From an uncultured Lachnospira sp. (GTDB taxonomy: Bacteria; Bacillota; Clostridia; Lachnospirales; Lachnospiraceae): a DNA stretch of 57,381 bases. Under the pieces are notes generated by a model, which ran no database searches, was not told where the DNA came from, and was given only the letters and a program-made list of their open reading frames with translations. The stretch is from contig CAJUBU010000003.1 of NCBI GenBank assembly GCA_910585095.1, positions 110,486 through 167,866 on the forward strand, given 5' to 3'. Both the position numbers and the translations under genes were made by a program. Numbering within the stretch: the stretch's first letter is position 1; every line of letters starts with the position of its first letter. Positions 44,776 to 53,308 of the stretch are shown here, in pieces.

Positions 44776-46713
44776 TTACTTTTTAATAAAGCCAATTACT
44801 CCTGCTGATGACTTTCTTTCATTTTTTGCTTTTTTTGTCTTTGTATTTTCTGCTTTCAATGTTTTTTCTGCTTTCTCAAGCTCTTTCATAGCTCTCTGTG
44901 CCTGTTCTTGTCTATATTCTTCCTCAAGTCTACGCTCTTCTTCAAGCTGTCTTTCTTTCTCAAGCTTACGTTCTTGTGCCTTACGCTCAATTTCTGCCTT
45001 GCGTTCTTCATTTTTCTTGAAAGCTTCTTCATTATTAGTAATCTGTTCTTGATTTATATTATTAAATGACTCTTTATCACTAGACACCTCATCATTCAAT
45101 GTATTATTTAATGGTTTGTCCACTGTTTCATGATTCATTTCATTTTTTGTTGCATTTCTAGCAATTTCTTCGGGCTTGGCAATTTTCTTTGCTGCTTCTT
45201 CTGCCAATTTGCTTGCTGCTTCAGCTTCAGCTAATTTTTTTGCTGCCTCTTCTGCCAGCTTTCTTGCCTCTTCTACCTCAGCTAATCGTTTTGCTGCCTC
45301 TTCCTCAGCTGCCTTTCTTGCTGCCTCTGCTTCGGCTAATCTTCTTGCCTCCTCTTCGGCGGCTTTCCTTGCTGCTTCCTCTTCTGCTAGTCTTCTTGCC
45401 TCCTCTTCGGCGGCTTTCCTTGCTGCTTCCTCCTCGGCCAGCCTTCTTGCTTCTTCTTCTGCCGCTTTCTCTTCTGCTAATCTTCTTGCCTCTTCTTCTG
45501 CCAGCTTTCTTGCCTCCTCTTCGGCGGCTTTCCTTGCTGCTTCCTCCTCGGCCAGCTTTCTTGCCTCCTCTTCAGCTGCTTTCCTTGCTGCTTCCTCCTC
45601 TGCCAGCTTTCTTGCCTCCTCCTCAGCGGCTTTCTTTTCTGCTTCCTCTTCTGCCAGCTTTCTTGCCTCTTCTTCGGCTGCTTTCCTTGCTGTTTCCTCT
45701 TCTGCCAGCTTTCTTGCCTCCTCTTCGGCTGCTTTCTTTTCTGCTTCCTCCTCTGCCAGCTTTCTTGCCTCCTCCTCGGCGGCTTTCTTTGCTGTTTCCT
45801 CTTCTGCCAGCTTTCTTGCCTCCTCTTCGGCGGCTTTCTTTTCTGCCTCCTCTTTCTTTCTTCTTGCCTCCTCAGCCTTCTTTTCCTCTCTAAATATTCT
45901 TCTAGTCTCTTCTTCAGCCCTTCTTATAGCATCTTCCGTGTCCACTTTTCGTCTCGAAGGTCTGCGTTTTACTTTGTAATCATCATCGTCATCAATATCC
46001 TCTAATACATCGTCCTCCTCTTCATAATCAATATCTCCACTATAACTTGCTGCAACTTTTGGAGCTTGTGAATGAACTAATGTAGGCATAACAACAGACG
46101 AATGATGGCCATATTTTCTCTCATATTCTTTATCTTCTTCTACATCATCATCATAATCATCTTGCTTAAACGATGACCATATCAACATCAAAACCACTTC
46201 AATAAATAAACATATCGCTGAAACTATCGCTGTCAAAATAATTGTATTTCTGTAAAGGTTTGGTTTAACAACAACGTTGCTTTCATCACCATATTCTAAT
46301 ACCTGAATGGAACTTACCTGAATAATACTTGTCGTCTTAATAGCATTTTTTGCTATTGCATCAACATACAGCTTTGCCGTTGCTTGGTCTGGATTAGTAC
46401 AAATTAGCTCTATAATATTACTATTTGGCACCACATGTACCGTTAAATAATCAGCAATATTTTCAGTTGTACCTGCTGTTTTTTGCGCTGCTGAAATAAC
46501 CACATCACTTTTAAATACAATGTCAAAATCTTTGACTAAGCCGCCATCTGTTGCTCGAACAGACGATTCATTTTCTGTACCAGGCGTAACAATTATCTTA
46601 GCAGTTGATTTATACATTGGTGATATTGTGTTGCTATAATACAGATAACCGCCAATGGCACTAGCTAATGCCACTATTATCAATATCAATATACTTCTTG
46701 CAATTCTTTTCAT
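44776..46713 (-). CDS. Wzz/CpsC-like membrane protein with long Ala-Glu repeat helix
   Basis: 645 residues. Two membrane helices (about residues 7-27 and 155-178) flank an extracellular Wzz-type domain (YKSTAKIIVTPGTENESSVRA...VVISAAQKT). The cytoplasmic part has an acidic stretch, then about 270 residues of 17-residue repeats such as AAEEEARKLAEEEAEKK, predicted to form a single charged helix or coiled coil like that of TolA, and a basic end. Wzz/CpsC proteins control polysaccharide chain length. ATG 46713 follows AAAGGAG; the frame is open to 46737. Confidence 0.82.
   Translation of the reverse strand: MKRIARSILILIIVALASAIGGYLYYSNTISPMYKSTAKIIVTPGTENESSVRATDGGLVKDFDIVFKSDVVISAAQKTAGTTENIADYLTVHVVPNSNIIELICTNPDQATAKLYVDAIAKNAIKTTSIIQVSSIQVLEYGDESNVVVKPNLYRNTIILTAIVSAICLFIEVVLMLIWSSFKQDDYDDDVEEDKEYERKYGHHSSVVMPTLVHSQAPKVAASYSGDIDYEEEDDVLEDIDDDDDYKVKRRPSRRKVDTEDAIRRAEEETRRIFREEKKAEEARRKKEEAEKKAAEEEARKLAEEETAKKAAEEEARKLAEEEAEKKAAEEEARKLAEEETARKAAEEEARKLAEEEAEKKAAEEEARKLAEEEAARKAAEEEARKLAEEEAARKAAEEEARKLAEEEARRLAEEKAAEEEARRLAEEEAARKAAEEEARRLAEEEAARKAAEEEARRLAEAEAARKAAEEEAAKRLAEVEEARKLAEEAAKKLAEAEAASKLAEEAAKKIAKPEEIARNATKNEMNHETVDKPLNNTLNDEVSSDKESFNNINQEQITNNEEAFKKNEERKAEIERKAQERKLEKERQLEEERRLEEEYRQEQAQRAMKELEKAEKTLKAENTKTKKAKNERKSSAGVIGFIKK
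45200..45880 (-). repeat. 51-bp coding minisatellite in the Wzz-like gene
   Basis: About thirteen imperfect tandem copies of a 51-bp unit encode the 17-residue Ala/Glu/Lys/Arg/Leu repeats. One shortened unit near 45460-45490 shows past loss of part of a repeat. Copy number could vary between strains without breaking the frame. Confidence 0.8.
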
Positions 46714-46762
46714 AATGCTTATTACTCCTTTTAGCATATAACATTGTGAGTTTCACTATTTG

Positions 46763-47686
46763 TCAATTGTTAAATAGTTTTTCTGGATATTTACCTTCTT
46801 GGATAAGTTTTTTAATAGATTCTACCACTACAGGCTTATCTTCTTTATAAGTAACGCCAAACCACTTGTCATTTGTATGTAATACAGAAACATTTGCTTT
46901 GTTTTCCTTAATCAATTGGTCAACAACGGTTGGCAGTAAATACTCACTTTTTATGTCATCTGCTTTAAGACTACTTAAAAATTTTTCAAAGCCAGCCTCT
47001 AACTCTTTAAAAAAATTGGGTGTAAATCCCCACATATTCATTGATACATAACTATTCATATCAATTGAAATCAAGTGTCCATCCTTATCTTTTACTGCAA
47101 CACCATTTACAGTTTTTACAAGTCCGCTAGTTTCATTGACGCCAACCAAATTCATATTTTTATCAACTGCACAAATCCCTCTAGTAACAGCACCATTATC
47201 ACTTAATGTGTTTTTAAGCATAAAACCTGCCATACAAAATTGATACTTAACATCAGAAGAAAAATCATCAATAAGATAGTCATGAATTCGTTTAAATGCA
47301 GTTTTTCCATAATAATCATCCGCATTAATAACTAGAAATGAGTCTGTCACCACCTCTTTACATGCAAGAATTGCATGACCTGTCCCCCAAGGTTTGGTTC
47401 GTTCTGATGGCTTTGTAAATCCTTTTGGTAAATCATCTAATTCCTGAAATACATACTCAACTGGAATCACTTTTGATATTCTATCGCCAACTACTTCCTT
47501 AAATGTTTTTAACAAATCTTTTCTTGTAACAAAAACAACTTTGTTAAATCCCGCTTCTATGGCATCATAAATGGAATAATCCATAATAATTTCTCCATTT
47601 GGACCCATCGGTTCAAGCTGTTTAATTCCTCCTCCAAATCTGCTGCCCATACCTGCCGCCATAATAACTAAAGTAGTAGATTTCAT
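46763..47686 (-). CDS. Sugar-nucleotide-type nucleotidyltransferase
   Basis: 307 residues with the NTP-transferase signature MAAGMGSRFGGGIKQLEPMG at the N-terminus, GTGHAI near 106 and VINADDYYG near 123 (metal-binding Asp). These features match nucleotidyltransferases that activate sugars or similar groups; the substrate cannot be told from sequence. ATG 47686 follows GGGGGAGAG. It lies between a lipoprotein gene and the Wzz-like gene in one operon, which suggests a role in surface polysaccharide synthesis. Confidence 0.85.
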   Translation of the reverse strand: MKSTTLVIMAAGMGSRFGGGIKQLEPMGPNGEIIMDYSIYDAIEAGFNKVVFVTRKDLLKTFKEVVGDRISKVIPVEYVFQELDDLPKGFTKPSERTKPWGTGHAILACKEVVTDSFLVINADDYYGKTAFKRIHDYLIDDFSSDVKYQFCMAGFMLKNTLSDNGAVTRGICAVDKNMNLVGVNETSGLVKTVNGVAVKDKDGHLISIDMNSYVSMNMWGFTPNFFKELEAGFEKFLSSLKADDIKSEYLLPTVVDQLIKENKANVSVLHTNDKWFGVTYKEDKPVVVESIKKLIQEGKYPEKLFNN

Positions 47687-47712
47687 ATATCTCTCCCCCA
47701 TCTTTTATCATT

Positions 47713-48492
47713 TTAATAAATTTCTTCAGGATAGTATTTCCAACTAATAGAAGTTATCTTATTTGAATTATCCATCTCAAAAAGTATTTGTGCATAATCA
47801 TCATAAACAGAAACCGTTTCTTCTATATAAGGCGGTTCAAAATATGTAAATTCAACCATATAATTGGATGCACTCTCTAAATCTTGATTGCCATTAAAAT
47901 TAATTATACCATATTGAACTTTATTTTTATATTTTATACTATCAAATGAATCCATTGTAAAACTGCCATATAAAAACTTTCCATATATAATCGTTCTATC
48001 TGCTGACATATAAGGATTATTCATACAATCCTCATCTCTATAATAACTATTCAAAATATCATCAAGCGTGTCTCCAACAGTTAAATTTCTTGCAAATATA
48101 TCATCACTTCGCTCGCTTGAAAATGCGGTTAAAACATACACATCATCAATATTAGAAAATGTAAGTATTCTGCTATTATAATGATACACTTTTTCTTCTG
48201 GTATTCCCATCTCTTTATTCTTATCACTCAAATCTTCAATTTCTAACGGTTCGCCTAAAATATCCTGAATTTCAGATTCTGTCATAAAATATTTTAGTTC
48301 TCCTACTGTTAAATCATCCAATGAAAATTTACTTGCCGTGCTTGTACTTAATTTTTCATAAGTCTTTACAGGCACAGTTATATCTTGCGTATCCCCATCA
48401 ATCACTACTTCTGCATCTCTTCCACAACCAGCAGATACCATTAAAATTCCTATAACTGCTACAAGTAGTATTTTTCGTAAAAACGATTTCAT
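47713..48492 (-). CDS. Lipoprotein of unknown function
   Basis: 259 residues with a signal peptide and lipobox (VSAGC, Cys about residue 23), so it should be lipid-anchored outside the membrane. The body has FSLDDLTVGELKYFMTESEIQDILGEPLEIE and a second FARNLTVGDTLDDILNSYY, resembling paired BamE/SmpA-like or DUF-type small domains; no family is certain. It is the first gene of the operon, 26 bp before the nucleotidyltransferase. Confidence 0.75.
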   Translation of the reverse strand: MKSFLRKILLVAVIGILMVSAGCGRDAEVVIDGDTQDITVPVKTYEKLSTSTASKFSLDDLTVGELKYFMTESEIQDILGEPLEIEDLSDKNKEMGIPEEKVYHYNSRILTFSNIDDVYVLTAFSSERSDDIFARNLTVGDTLDDILNSYYRDEDCMNNPYMSADRTIIYGKFLYGSFTMDSFDSIKYKNKVQYGIINFNGNQDLESASNYMVEFTYFEPPYIEETVSVYDDYAQILFEMDNSNKITSISWKYYPEEIY

Positions 48493-48610
48493 AATAATAT
48501 AAATTTAACCTTTCTACAAACTAAAATTTGGGATACAATCTACAAATATTGAACCCAATATTACATTAGCTTATAAATTATACCACATTATTAAAAAAAA
48601 TAAAACCTCT

Positions 48611-48718
48611 ATTAAGAGGCTGTTGCAAAAAGAATTTTAAGTACTATATATAGTTGAATCAAATTCAATCAACTACTATATCTAGCATAAAATTTCTATT
48701 TTACAACAGCCTCTTAAT
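48611..48718. repeat. Repeat family C, copy 2 (imperfect palindrome)
   Basis: A 108-bp palindrome from ATTAAGAGGCTGTTGCAAAA to CTATTTTACAACAGCCTCTT. Its arms match copy 1 at 30806-30899, while the central hairpin (AGTTGA/TCAACT) differs, so the fold is preserved while the sequence changes. The rest of 48493-48784 is AT-rich with nothing further seen. Confidence 0.8.
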
Positions 48719-48784
48719 CTTGCTTTGTGCATTATTGTGTCAAAACTTGTCAATTAAAATATTAATAAATTACTATTTATATAA

Positions 48785-49585
48785 TTAATATTGAGCATTG
48801 CCTTTATGACCATGCTGATGTTTATGACCTGAACCATTCCCACAACTTGAATCACAGTCCATATCCATATTTTCACCAGAATCATTTATTGTTGTATTTT
48901 GCAACATCTCTTTTATTTCTTTCATAGAAAGATTTTTAATATCCTCTATTGTAATACTTGGATTTTCACTTTGTAATTGAAGATACAACTGATACTTTCC
49001 ACAAGACAATCCCTCTGAATGAGCTGCTGTCATATTATCCCAATTACTGCAATGTATATTTTCATCAGCAATACCAGTTTCTGATAAAAGACAAGCACGC
49101 ATTTTATCCGACTTACTTTCATCTTTTCCTGCGACTAATATTTCAACATTATTGCCAGATTGCAAAAAAGAAACAATTTTTTCATTCTTTAATATTTCAT
49201 TTATAGCAACGATATAATTTTTATTTTTCAAACTAATCTCATCAACAATTGATTGTCCCTCACTATTATAACTTGTAACATTGATGATTTTATCAAATAT
49301 ATTTACTTCCAACTCTATAGAAGGATTGATATCAAAACTAATAACAGCAGCAGGCGTATTATATGTATAATATCCTGATACTCCCAATAAAGCCATAATA
49401 CAACAAGCAACTGCTGTAATACATTTTACTATTTTTTTATTATTGTAATGATTTTTATAGTAATTTTTATTTTCAATCTTATCATTTTTATATATCTTAT
49501 TATAAATAAATTGTTTTGTTTCTTTTTTCAGTGATTGTTCCGCATGTATCTCATTAAATGCTGCTTTTAAGTCATTTTCAATCAT
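48785..49585 (-). CDS. RsgI-like anti-sigma factor with His/Cys-rich C-terminus
   Basis: 266 residues. A cytoplasmic N-terminal part (about 1-50) precedes one membrane helix (IVKCITAVACCIMALLGVSGYY) and an extracellular domain starting AAVISFDINPSIELEVN, which matches the RsgI family region where Asn-Pro self-cleavage has been reported. The C-terminus reads MDMDCDSSCGNGSGHKHQHG, rich in metal-ligand residues. ATG 49585 follows GGAGG and overlaps the sigma factor gene by 8 bp, so the two are co-translated. It likely holds the sigma factor at the membrane. Confidence 0.85.
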   Translation of the reverse strand: MIENDLKAAFNEIHAEQSLKKETKQFIYNKIYKNDKIENKNYYKNHYNNKKIVKCITAVACCIMALLGVSGYYTYNTPAAVISFDINPSIELEVNIFDKIINVTSYNSEGQSIVDEISLKNKNYIVAINEILKNEKIVSFLQSGNNVEILVAGKDESKSDKMRACLLSETGIADENIHCSNWDNMTAAHSEGLSCGKYQLYLQLQSENPSITIEDIKNLSMKEIKEMLQNTTINDSGENMDMDCDSSCGNGSGHKHQHGHKGNAQY

Positions 49586-50060
49586 CTTCACTACCTCCAA
49601 GCTCGACATATAACATTTTTCTAGCCCTTGCCATTAAGGTATAAATTGTATTAACATTTTTTCCAAGTATTTTACCAATATCTACTGCTGAATATCCCTC
49701 ATAATAATGTAGATATATTACATCTTTATACTTTTCTGGCAATGACAACACCGCATCTAACACTTCCTTATGTTCATCACTTATCTTTTCAGGTAACTCC
49801 ACTAATTCTTGTATTGAAACTGTCCGTGTTCTAAAAAAACTTTTTAGTAAATCTTTACAGGCATTTACAGTAACCCTTATTATCCATGCTTTTTCATGTT
49901 CTGCATTTTCAAACACATCAGAAGCAAGGACATACTTCAAAAATACATTTTGAAATATGTCCTCTGTATCTGCATAATTTTTAAGATGTACCATACATAT
50001 TCTCTTTATTGTGTCTGAATACATATCTATTGCTCTATTTATTTCAGATTCACTTCTCAT
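49578..50060 (-). CDS. ECF-family RNA polymerase sigma factor
   Basis: 160 residues: region 2 (YADTEDIFQNVFLKYVL, AWIIRVTVNACKDLLK) and region 4 (LPEKYKDVIYLHYYEGYSAVDIGKILGKNVNTIYTLMARARKML, a helix-turn-helix binding the -35). No extra domains. GATGAGAG precedes the ATG. Followed by its anti-sigma gene and, 350 bp away on the same strand but upstream, the secreted repeat protein gene. The regulon is unknown. Confidence 0.93.
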   Translation of the reverse strand: MRSESEINRAIDMYSDTIKRICMVHLKNYADTEDIFQNVFLKYVLASDVFENAEHEKAWIIRVTVNACKDLLKSFFRTRTVSIQELVELPEKISDEHKEVLDAVLSLPEKYKDVIYLHYYEGYSAVDIGKILGKNVNTIYTLMARARKMLYVELGGSEDD

Positions 50061-50211
50061 CTCTCATCTTAAAACCATGTCCTTTCGTAACTTACAAACT
50101 TTAATTACAATTGCAAAACAACTAAATTTATTTTTAGTCTTCATGCTTTAGTTGATTTTTAGAAGCAGCTAATATTTCAATTTTTAGCGGAATATAAAAC
50201 TTGTAAAATCA

Positions 50212-50335
50212 AAGGATATTCATAATCCGCTTCGCTACTTGCTCATAACCTCATAACTGCTATCGCAACACAAATCCCCATCTTACTTATATCTCTATAA
50301 TATTAAAAGACAACTTATTTGACGAGATTAAAAAT
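50212..50335 (+). repeat. Repeat family B, copy 3 (full length)
   Basis: Left module (AAGGATATTCATAATCCGCT, ACTTGCTCA, AACTGCTATCGCA) matches copy 2; the middle and right parts (ACACAAATCCCCATCTTACT, TATATCTCTATAATATTAAA, then GACGAGATTAAAAA) match copy 4. It thus joins the two halves seen separately elsewhere. The remainder of 50061-50407 holds the sigma-factor promoter region; no clear promoter is called. Confidence 0.65.
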
Positions 50336-50407
50336 TAAAATTTTCAACTTTATAACTTAGGTTTTATACACGACAAAAGTGTTTATCTATACAAAATATA
50401 ATAAAAA

Positions 50408-51133
50408 CTATCTTCTGCAATGACCGCCATGATGACCATAATTGTAATTATTATTTTGCTGTGTATTGTTTGGATAATATTCACTATGATGATTTCCATG
50501 ATGACCATAATATCCATTTCCAGTAGTATTTTGAGCAGGAGGACAAATTCCTTGTTCTATATTATCGCATATTCCATTTCCATTATTATCAACATAATTA
50601 GAACCACAATTATCTGGACAATAATATGGCTGATTTCCACCTTGTATTTCTGTATTTTGAGCAGGAGGACAAATTTGTTGTTCTATATTGTCACATATTC
50701 CATTTCCATTGTTATCAATATAATCACCACCACAATCTGGACAATAATATGGTTCTGGAGTATTTTGTGCCTCTACATCTGAAACTGCTGGAGTCACTGG
50801 GTCTGTTGAAGCGACTTCATTCTCTATACTATCATAACTTTCACTTTCATTATTATCAATACTAGTTGCTATATAATCTTCTTGATTATCTGTAGATTCT
50901 TCATTAGCTGGTGCTGCATTTTGAACGATTGGACAACTTTCTTCTTCTATGTTATCACAAATTTCATTTTCATTCTTATCAACATAATTCATATCACAAT
51001 TAGGATAACATATTGGAAAATTATTTCCTTTTACAGAATTGTTTTCATTAAATTGTGTGGCTGCTAACACACAAGAAGCACCTAATGTTATAGTAGCAAC
51101 TCCCGCTACAATACCCGTTAATAATTTTTTCAT
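50408..51133 (-). CDS. Secreted protein with repeated NGxCDNxE units and His-rich tail
   Basis: 241 residues with a signal peptide (MKKLLTGIVAGVATITLGASCVLA written in part). Three repeats follow, each like YVDNNGNGICDNIEQ and CPPAQN, with paired cysteines and a DxNxNG loop like calcium-binding EF-type loops. A low-complexity acidic linker separates repeats 1 and 2. The C-terminus is rich in Gly, His, Asn and Tyr (GHHGNHHSEYY, GHHGGHC). AAGGAGG precedes the ATG. Lies upstream of the ECF/anti-sigma pair, and may be its target. Metal binding is inferred. Confidence 0.8.
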   Translation of the reverse strand: MKKLLTGIVAGVATITLGASCVLAATQFNENNSVKGNNFPICYPNCDMNYVDKNENEICDNIEEESCPIVQNAAPANEESTDNQEDYIATSIDNNESESYDSIENEVASTDPVTPAVSDVEAQNTPEPYYCPDCGGDYIDNNGNGICDNIEQQICPPAQNTEIQGGNQPYYCPDNCGSNYVDNNGNGICDNIEQGICPPAQNTTGNGYYGHHGNHHSEYYPNNTQQNNNYNYGHHGGHCRR

Positions 51134-51682
51134 TGAATTTTCCTCCTTAAATTACATAATTAAAATATCTATATGTGTTTTCATTAATAATACGATTCAA
51201 AACATTAAATCCTTTCAAAATATCAAAATTTTTTTATTTCTAAAAACCTTACCTAAAAATAACTCTATTAAACAACTTCTTCATATTTTATGAAGTAAAG
51301 GGAATTCTCGAATGTATAATGCTATTCATCAAATATTGACAATATCTAACATGCATTGGCAAACCAGCATTCAAACTTGTATGAGTACATTAAAACTTTA
51401 TATAAACCACCGTTATGCTAAATTTTAGATTGTCAATAATGACAATTAGAATAAAATCAACCTACATTGTTCCATTCAAGAATTTTCGGAGAAACTTATC
51501 CTTAAAATGATATGTATTTCTGTGAATAAAAATATTTTTAAAAAATTTAAAGAAGCTGATAAAATAAAGTATAAAAATTATATAGAAGCTTTATTTCATA
51601 AAAATTTTTCTATATTATACAAACATCATTTAAGGCTATGGCTATTTTCATAACATATTTTAAAATCAACTTTCACACAAAT
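51134..51682. other. 549-bp AT-rich region with possible short ORF
   Basis: The 51134-51260 part holds the promoter region of the secreted protein gene; on the minus strand TGAAAG...CGTATT about 60-85 bp before the ATG is a loose ECF-type match. A 38-codon ORF at 51312-51428 (plus, MYNAIHQILTISNMHWQTSI) has AAAGGG upstream but no recognised family; it may be a remnant. The rest of the region has no feature that I can defend. Confidence 0.3.
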
Positions 51683-51717
51683 AAAATCCCCACAAACTCA
51701 GTGTTTATGGGGATTTT
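51683..51717 (-). terminator. Terminator downstream of the interrupted tRNA-Cys
   Basis: AAAATCCCCA (51683-51692) pairs with TGGGGATTTT (51708-51717). On the minus strand it directly follows the tRNA 3' end and ends in T residues, so it is the original tRNA transcription stop. Confidence 0.85.
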
Positions 51718-51722
51718 CTAAG

Positions 51723-51767
51723 AGGCGACAACCAGATTCGAACTGGTGATCAGGGTGTTGCAGACCC
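51723..51767 (-). other. tRNA-Cys 3' fragment: attachment site of an integrative element
   Basis: On the minus strand the sequence runs GGGTCTGCAACACCC (anticodon arm with GCA), TGATC, ACCAGTTCGAATCTGGT (T arm), TGTCGCC and discriminator T. The D arm and 5' acceptor strand are absent; the sequence beyond 51767 is unrelated. This is the 3' half of tRNA-Cys left at one junction when an element integrates in a tRNA gene. The integrase gene lies 286 bp away. Confidence 0.85.
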
Positions 51768-51825
51768 CCGCCAAACGCCCCTGTAAGCCAATGTTTATAG
51801 GCTTTTCAAGGAATTTTAAAGGGCT

Positions 51826-51844
51826 GTGACAAATTCGTGACAAA
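51826..51844. repeat. Direct GTGACAAA repeats next to the attachment site
   Basis: GTGACAAA at 51826-51833 and 51837-51844, spaced 11 bp (one helical turn), between the att fragment and the integrase gene. They may be integrase or excisionase arm sites. The rest of 51845-52005 is AT-rich with nothing seen. Confidence 0.5.
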
Positions 51845-52005
51845 CCTTTATATCTGTAAAAATATATCTTAATTCATTATCACATTTATTATAAAAGTCT
51901 AAACACGAGCTTTTACTTTCTTTACAGTAAGAATCTATTATCACTAACATACCCCGCCTTCTTAAAAAATAGCAAATATAGAACCAAAAATCAACTCACC
52001 CTATC

Positions 52006-52044
52006 AAAAAAGAGTTTGCAAAACTAAAACCGCAAACTCTTTTT
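52006..52044 (-). terminator. Terminator of the integrase gene
   Basis: AAAAAAGAGTTTGC (52006-52019) and GCAAACTCTTTTT (52032-52044) form a strong stem with a T-rich end, ten bases past the integrase stop. Confidence 0.85.
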
Positions 52045-52053
52045 CATAAAATA

Positions 52054-53286
52054 CTACTGACTCATTAACCCTGATATTACATTTAAAGTTTCCTTCTTCT
52101 TTTCCATATCTGTATGATTTGCATAATGCAGCGTCACCCTGATATCCCCATGACCTACTAAAGAAGCAATCGTAGCCAAATCTCTATTCTCATCATTCAC
52201 TAAAAGTGAAATAAAGGTATGTCTTAGAGAATGACTGGAAAGTGAGTTTGCACTAATATTACTTACAATCTTTTTTATTTGATTATTATAGTTATTAGGT
52301 GTCAAATACCATCCTTTTGATGTAGGCATAACCAGATTATATGTATTTTCTATCCCTTCACATCTTTTTCTTAAAATATCTAAACATTTATCAATAATAC
52401 TGCCCTTTTTATAAGGAATCTTTCTTCTGCTTGAATTTGACTTTGTAGTAGATATATATGGCTTGGTTCTCTTTCCAGATGAGTCACTTTCATCAAAATT
52501 CTTAACCCATGATACGGAATGTTGAATGTTAATTATATCTTCTGTTACATGTTCCCAGTCTAATGCTCTTAACTCACCGCTTCTACACCCAATCGCCAAC
52601 TGAAGAACAACTCCTGCTCCATATGGATAAATCGCATTTCCTTTTTCATCTACCCTTAATGCTTCCTCAACAAATACACTTACTTCATCAGCCGTTAATA
52701 TATTGACCTTTTGATTTTCTCCATTACTTGCATGAATCAATCCATTTCTTTTGACATATAAAGCAGGATTACTCAGCATATATCCATTCTTCATTGCCTC
52801 ATTAAATGCGGCTGTTAAGAAATTCTGTGCTTTCTTTACAGTAGAATCAGATAACCCCTTTTCTTCCAACTCATTAATCAAACGTTGGATATCATCTGGT
52901 TTTACCGCCTGAAGCTGTTTTCTTAATAATAATTTACCCTCTCTTGTTTCTTTAATCTGACTCTTATATGTCTGATTCATTCTGGAATAAGAACTTGCGG
53001 AAACTCGCCCGCCCTTTGTTTTGTTGCGTAACTGTTCTTTCTCAAAATCTAAAGGTTTCTTATAAGTTTCCAGCCAGTAATCCAGCCATTTCGCCACTTT
53101 CCAGTGACTACTCACTGTTCCATTTCGGATAGTATCCTCAAAAAGCTGATTAAATTTTCTTTTTACATCAGCAATACTCTCACCTACCTCGCCTACATAT
53201 GTAATTGATTGTCCCTTATACATTTTTCTTGCACGATATGCACCGCTTGCCAATTTATCAACACTACAATTTACAATATTGCTCAT
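52054..53286 (-). CDS. int: Tyrosine integrase of the integrative element
   Basis: 410-residue site-specific recombinase. An N-terminal arm-binding-like region and a core-binding domain (about 60-190) precede the catalytic domain: Arg in GCRSGELRALDW near 232, Lys in STTKSNSSRR near 280, HSLRHTF near 353, GH near 375 and the nucleophile in LHYANHT near 388. All catalytic residues are present. GGAGG precedes the ATG. It sits beside the tRNA fragment and is followed upstream by an excisionase gene, as in Tn916-like and similar elements. Confidence 0.96.
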   Translation of the reverse strand: MSNIVNCSVDKLASGAYRARKMYKGQSITYVGEVGESIADVKRKFNQLFEDTIRNGTVSSHWKVAKWLDYWLETYKKPLDFEKEQLRNKTKGGRVSASSYSRMNQTYKSQIKETREGKLLLRKQLQAVKPDDIQRLINELEEKGLSDSTVKKAQNFLTAAFNEAMKNGYMLSNPALYVKRNGLIHASNGENQKVNILTADEVSVFVEEALRVDEKGNAIYPYGAGVVLQLAIGCRSGELRALDWEHVTEDIINIQHSVSWVKNFDESDSSGKRTKPYISTTKSNSSRRKIPYKKGSIIDKCLDILRKRCEGIENTYNLVMPTSKGWYLTPNNYNNQIKKIVSNISANSLSSHSLRHTFISLLVNDENRDLATIASLVGHGDIRVTLHYANHTDMEKKKETLNVISGLMSQ

Positions 53287-53308
53287 AACAGCAAACCTCC
53301 TCTTTCAT

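Noticed and set aside
45176..45979. A 267-codon plus-strand frame rich in Ala, Ser and Leu
   Set aside because: It is the antisense shadow of the Wzz-like gene's repeat region; the repeated 51-bp unit keeps several frames open by chance.
51312..51428. A 38-codon plus-strand ORF (MYNAIHQILTISNMHWQTSI...)
   Set aside because: It has a fair ribosome site but no family resemblance and lies in AT-rich DNA; too weak to list as a gene.
51723..51800. A complete tRNA-Cys gene
   Set aside because: The D arm and 5' acceptor strand cannot be found; the sequence past the anticodon arm does not pair with the 3' strand.
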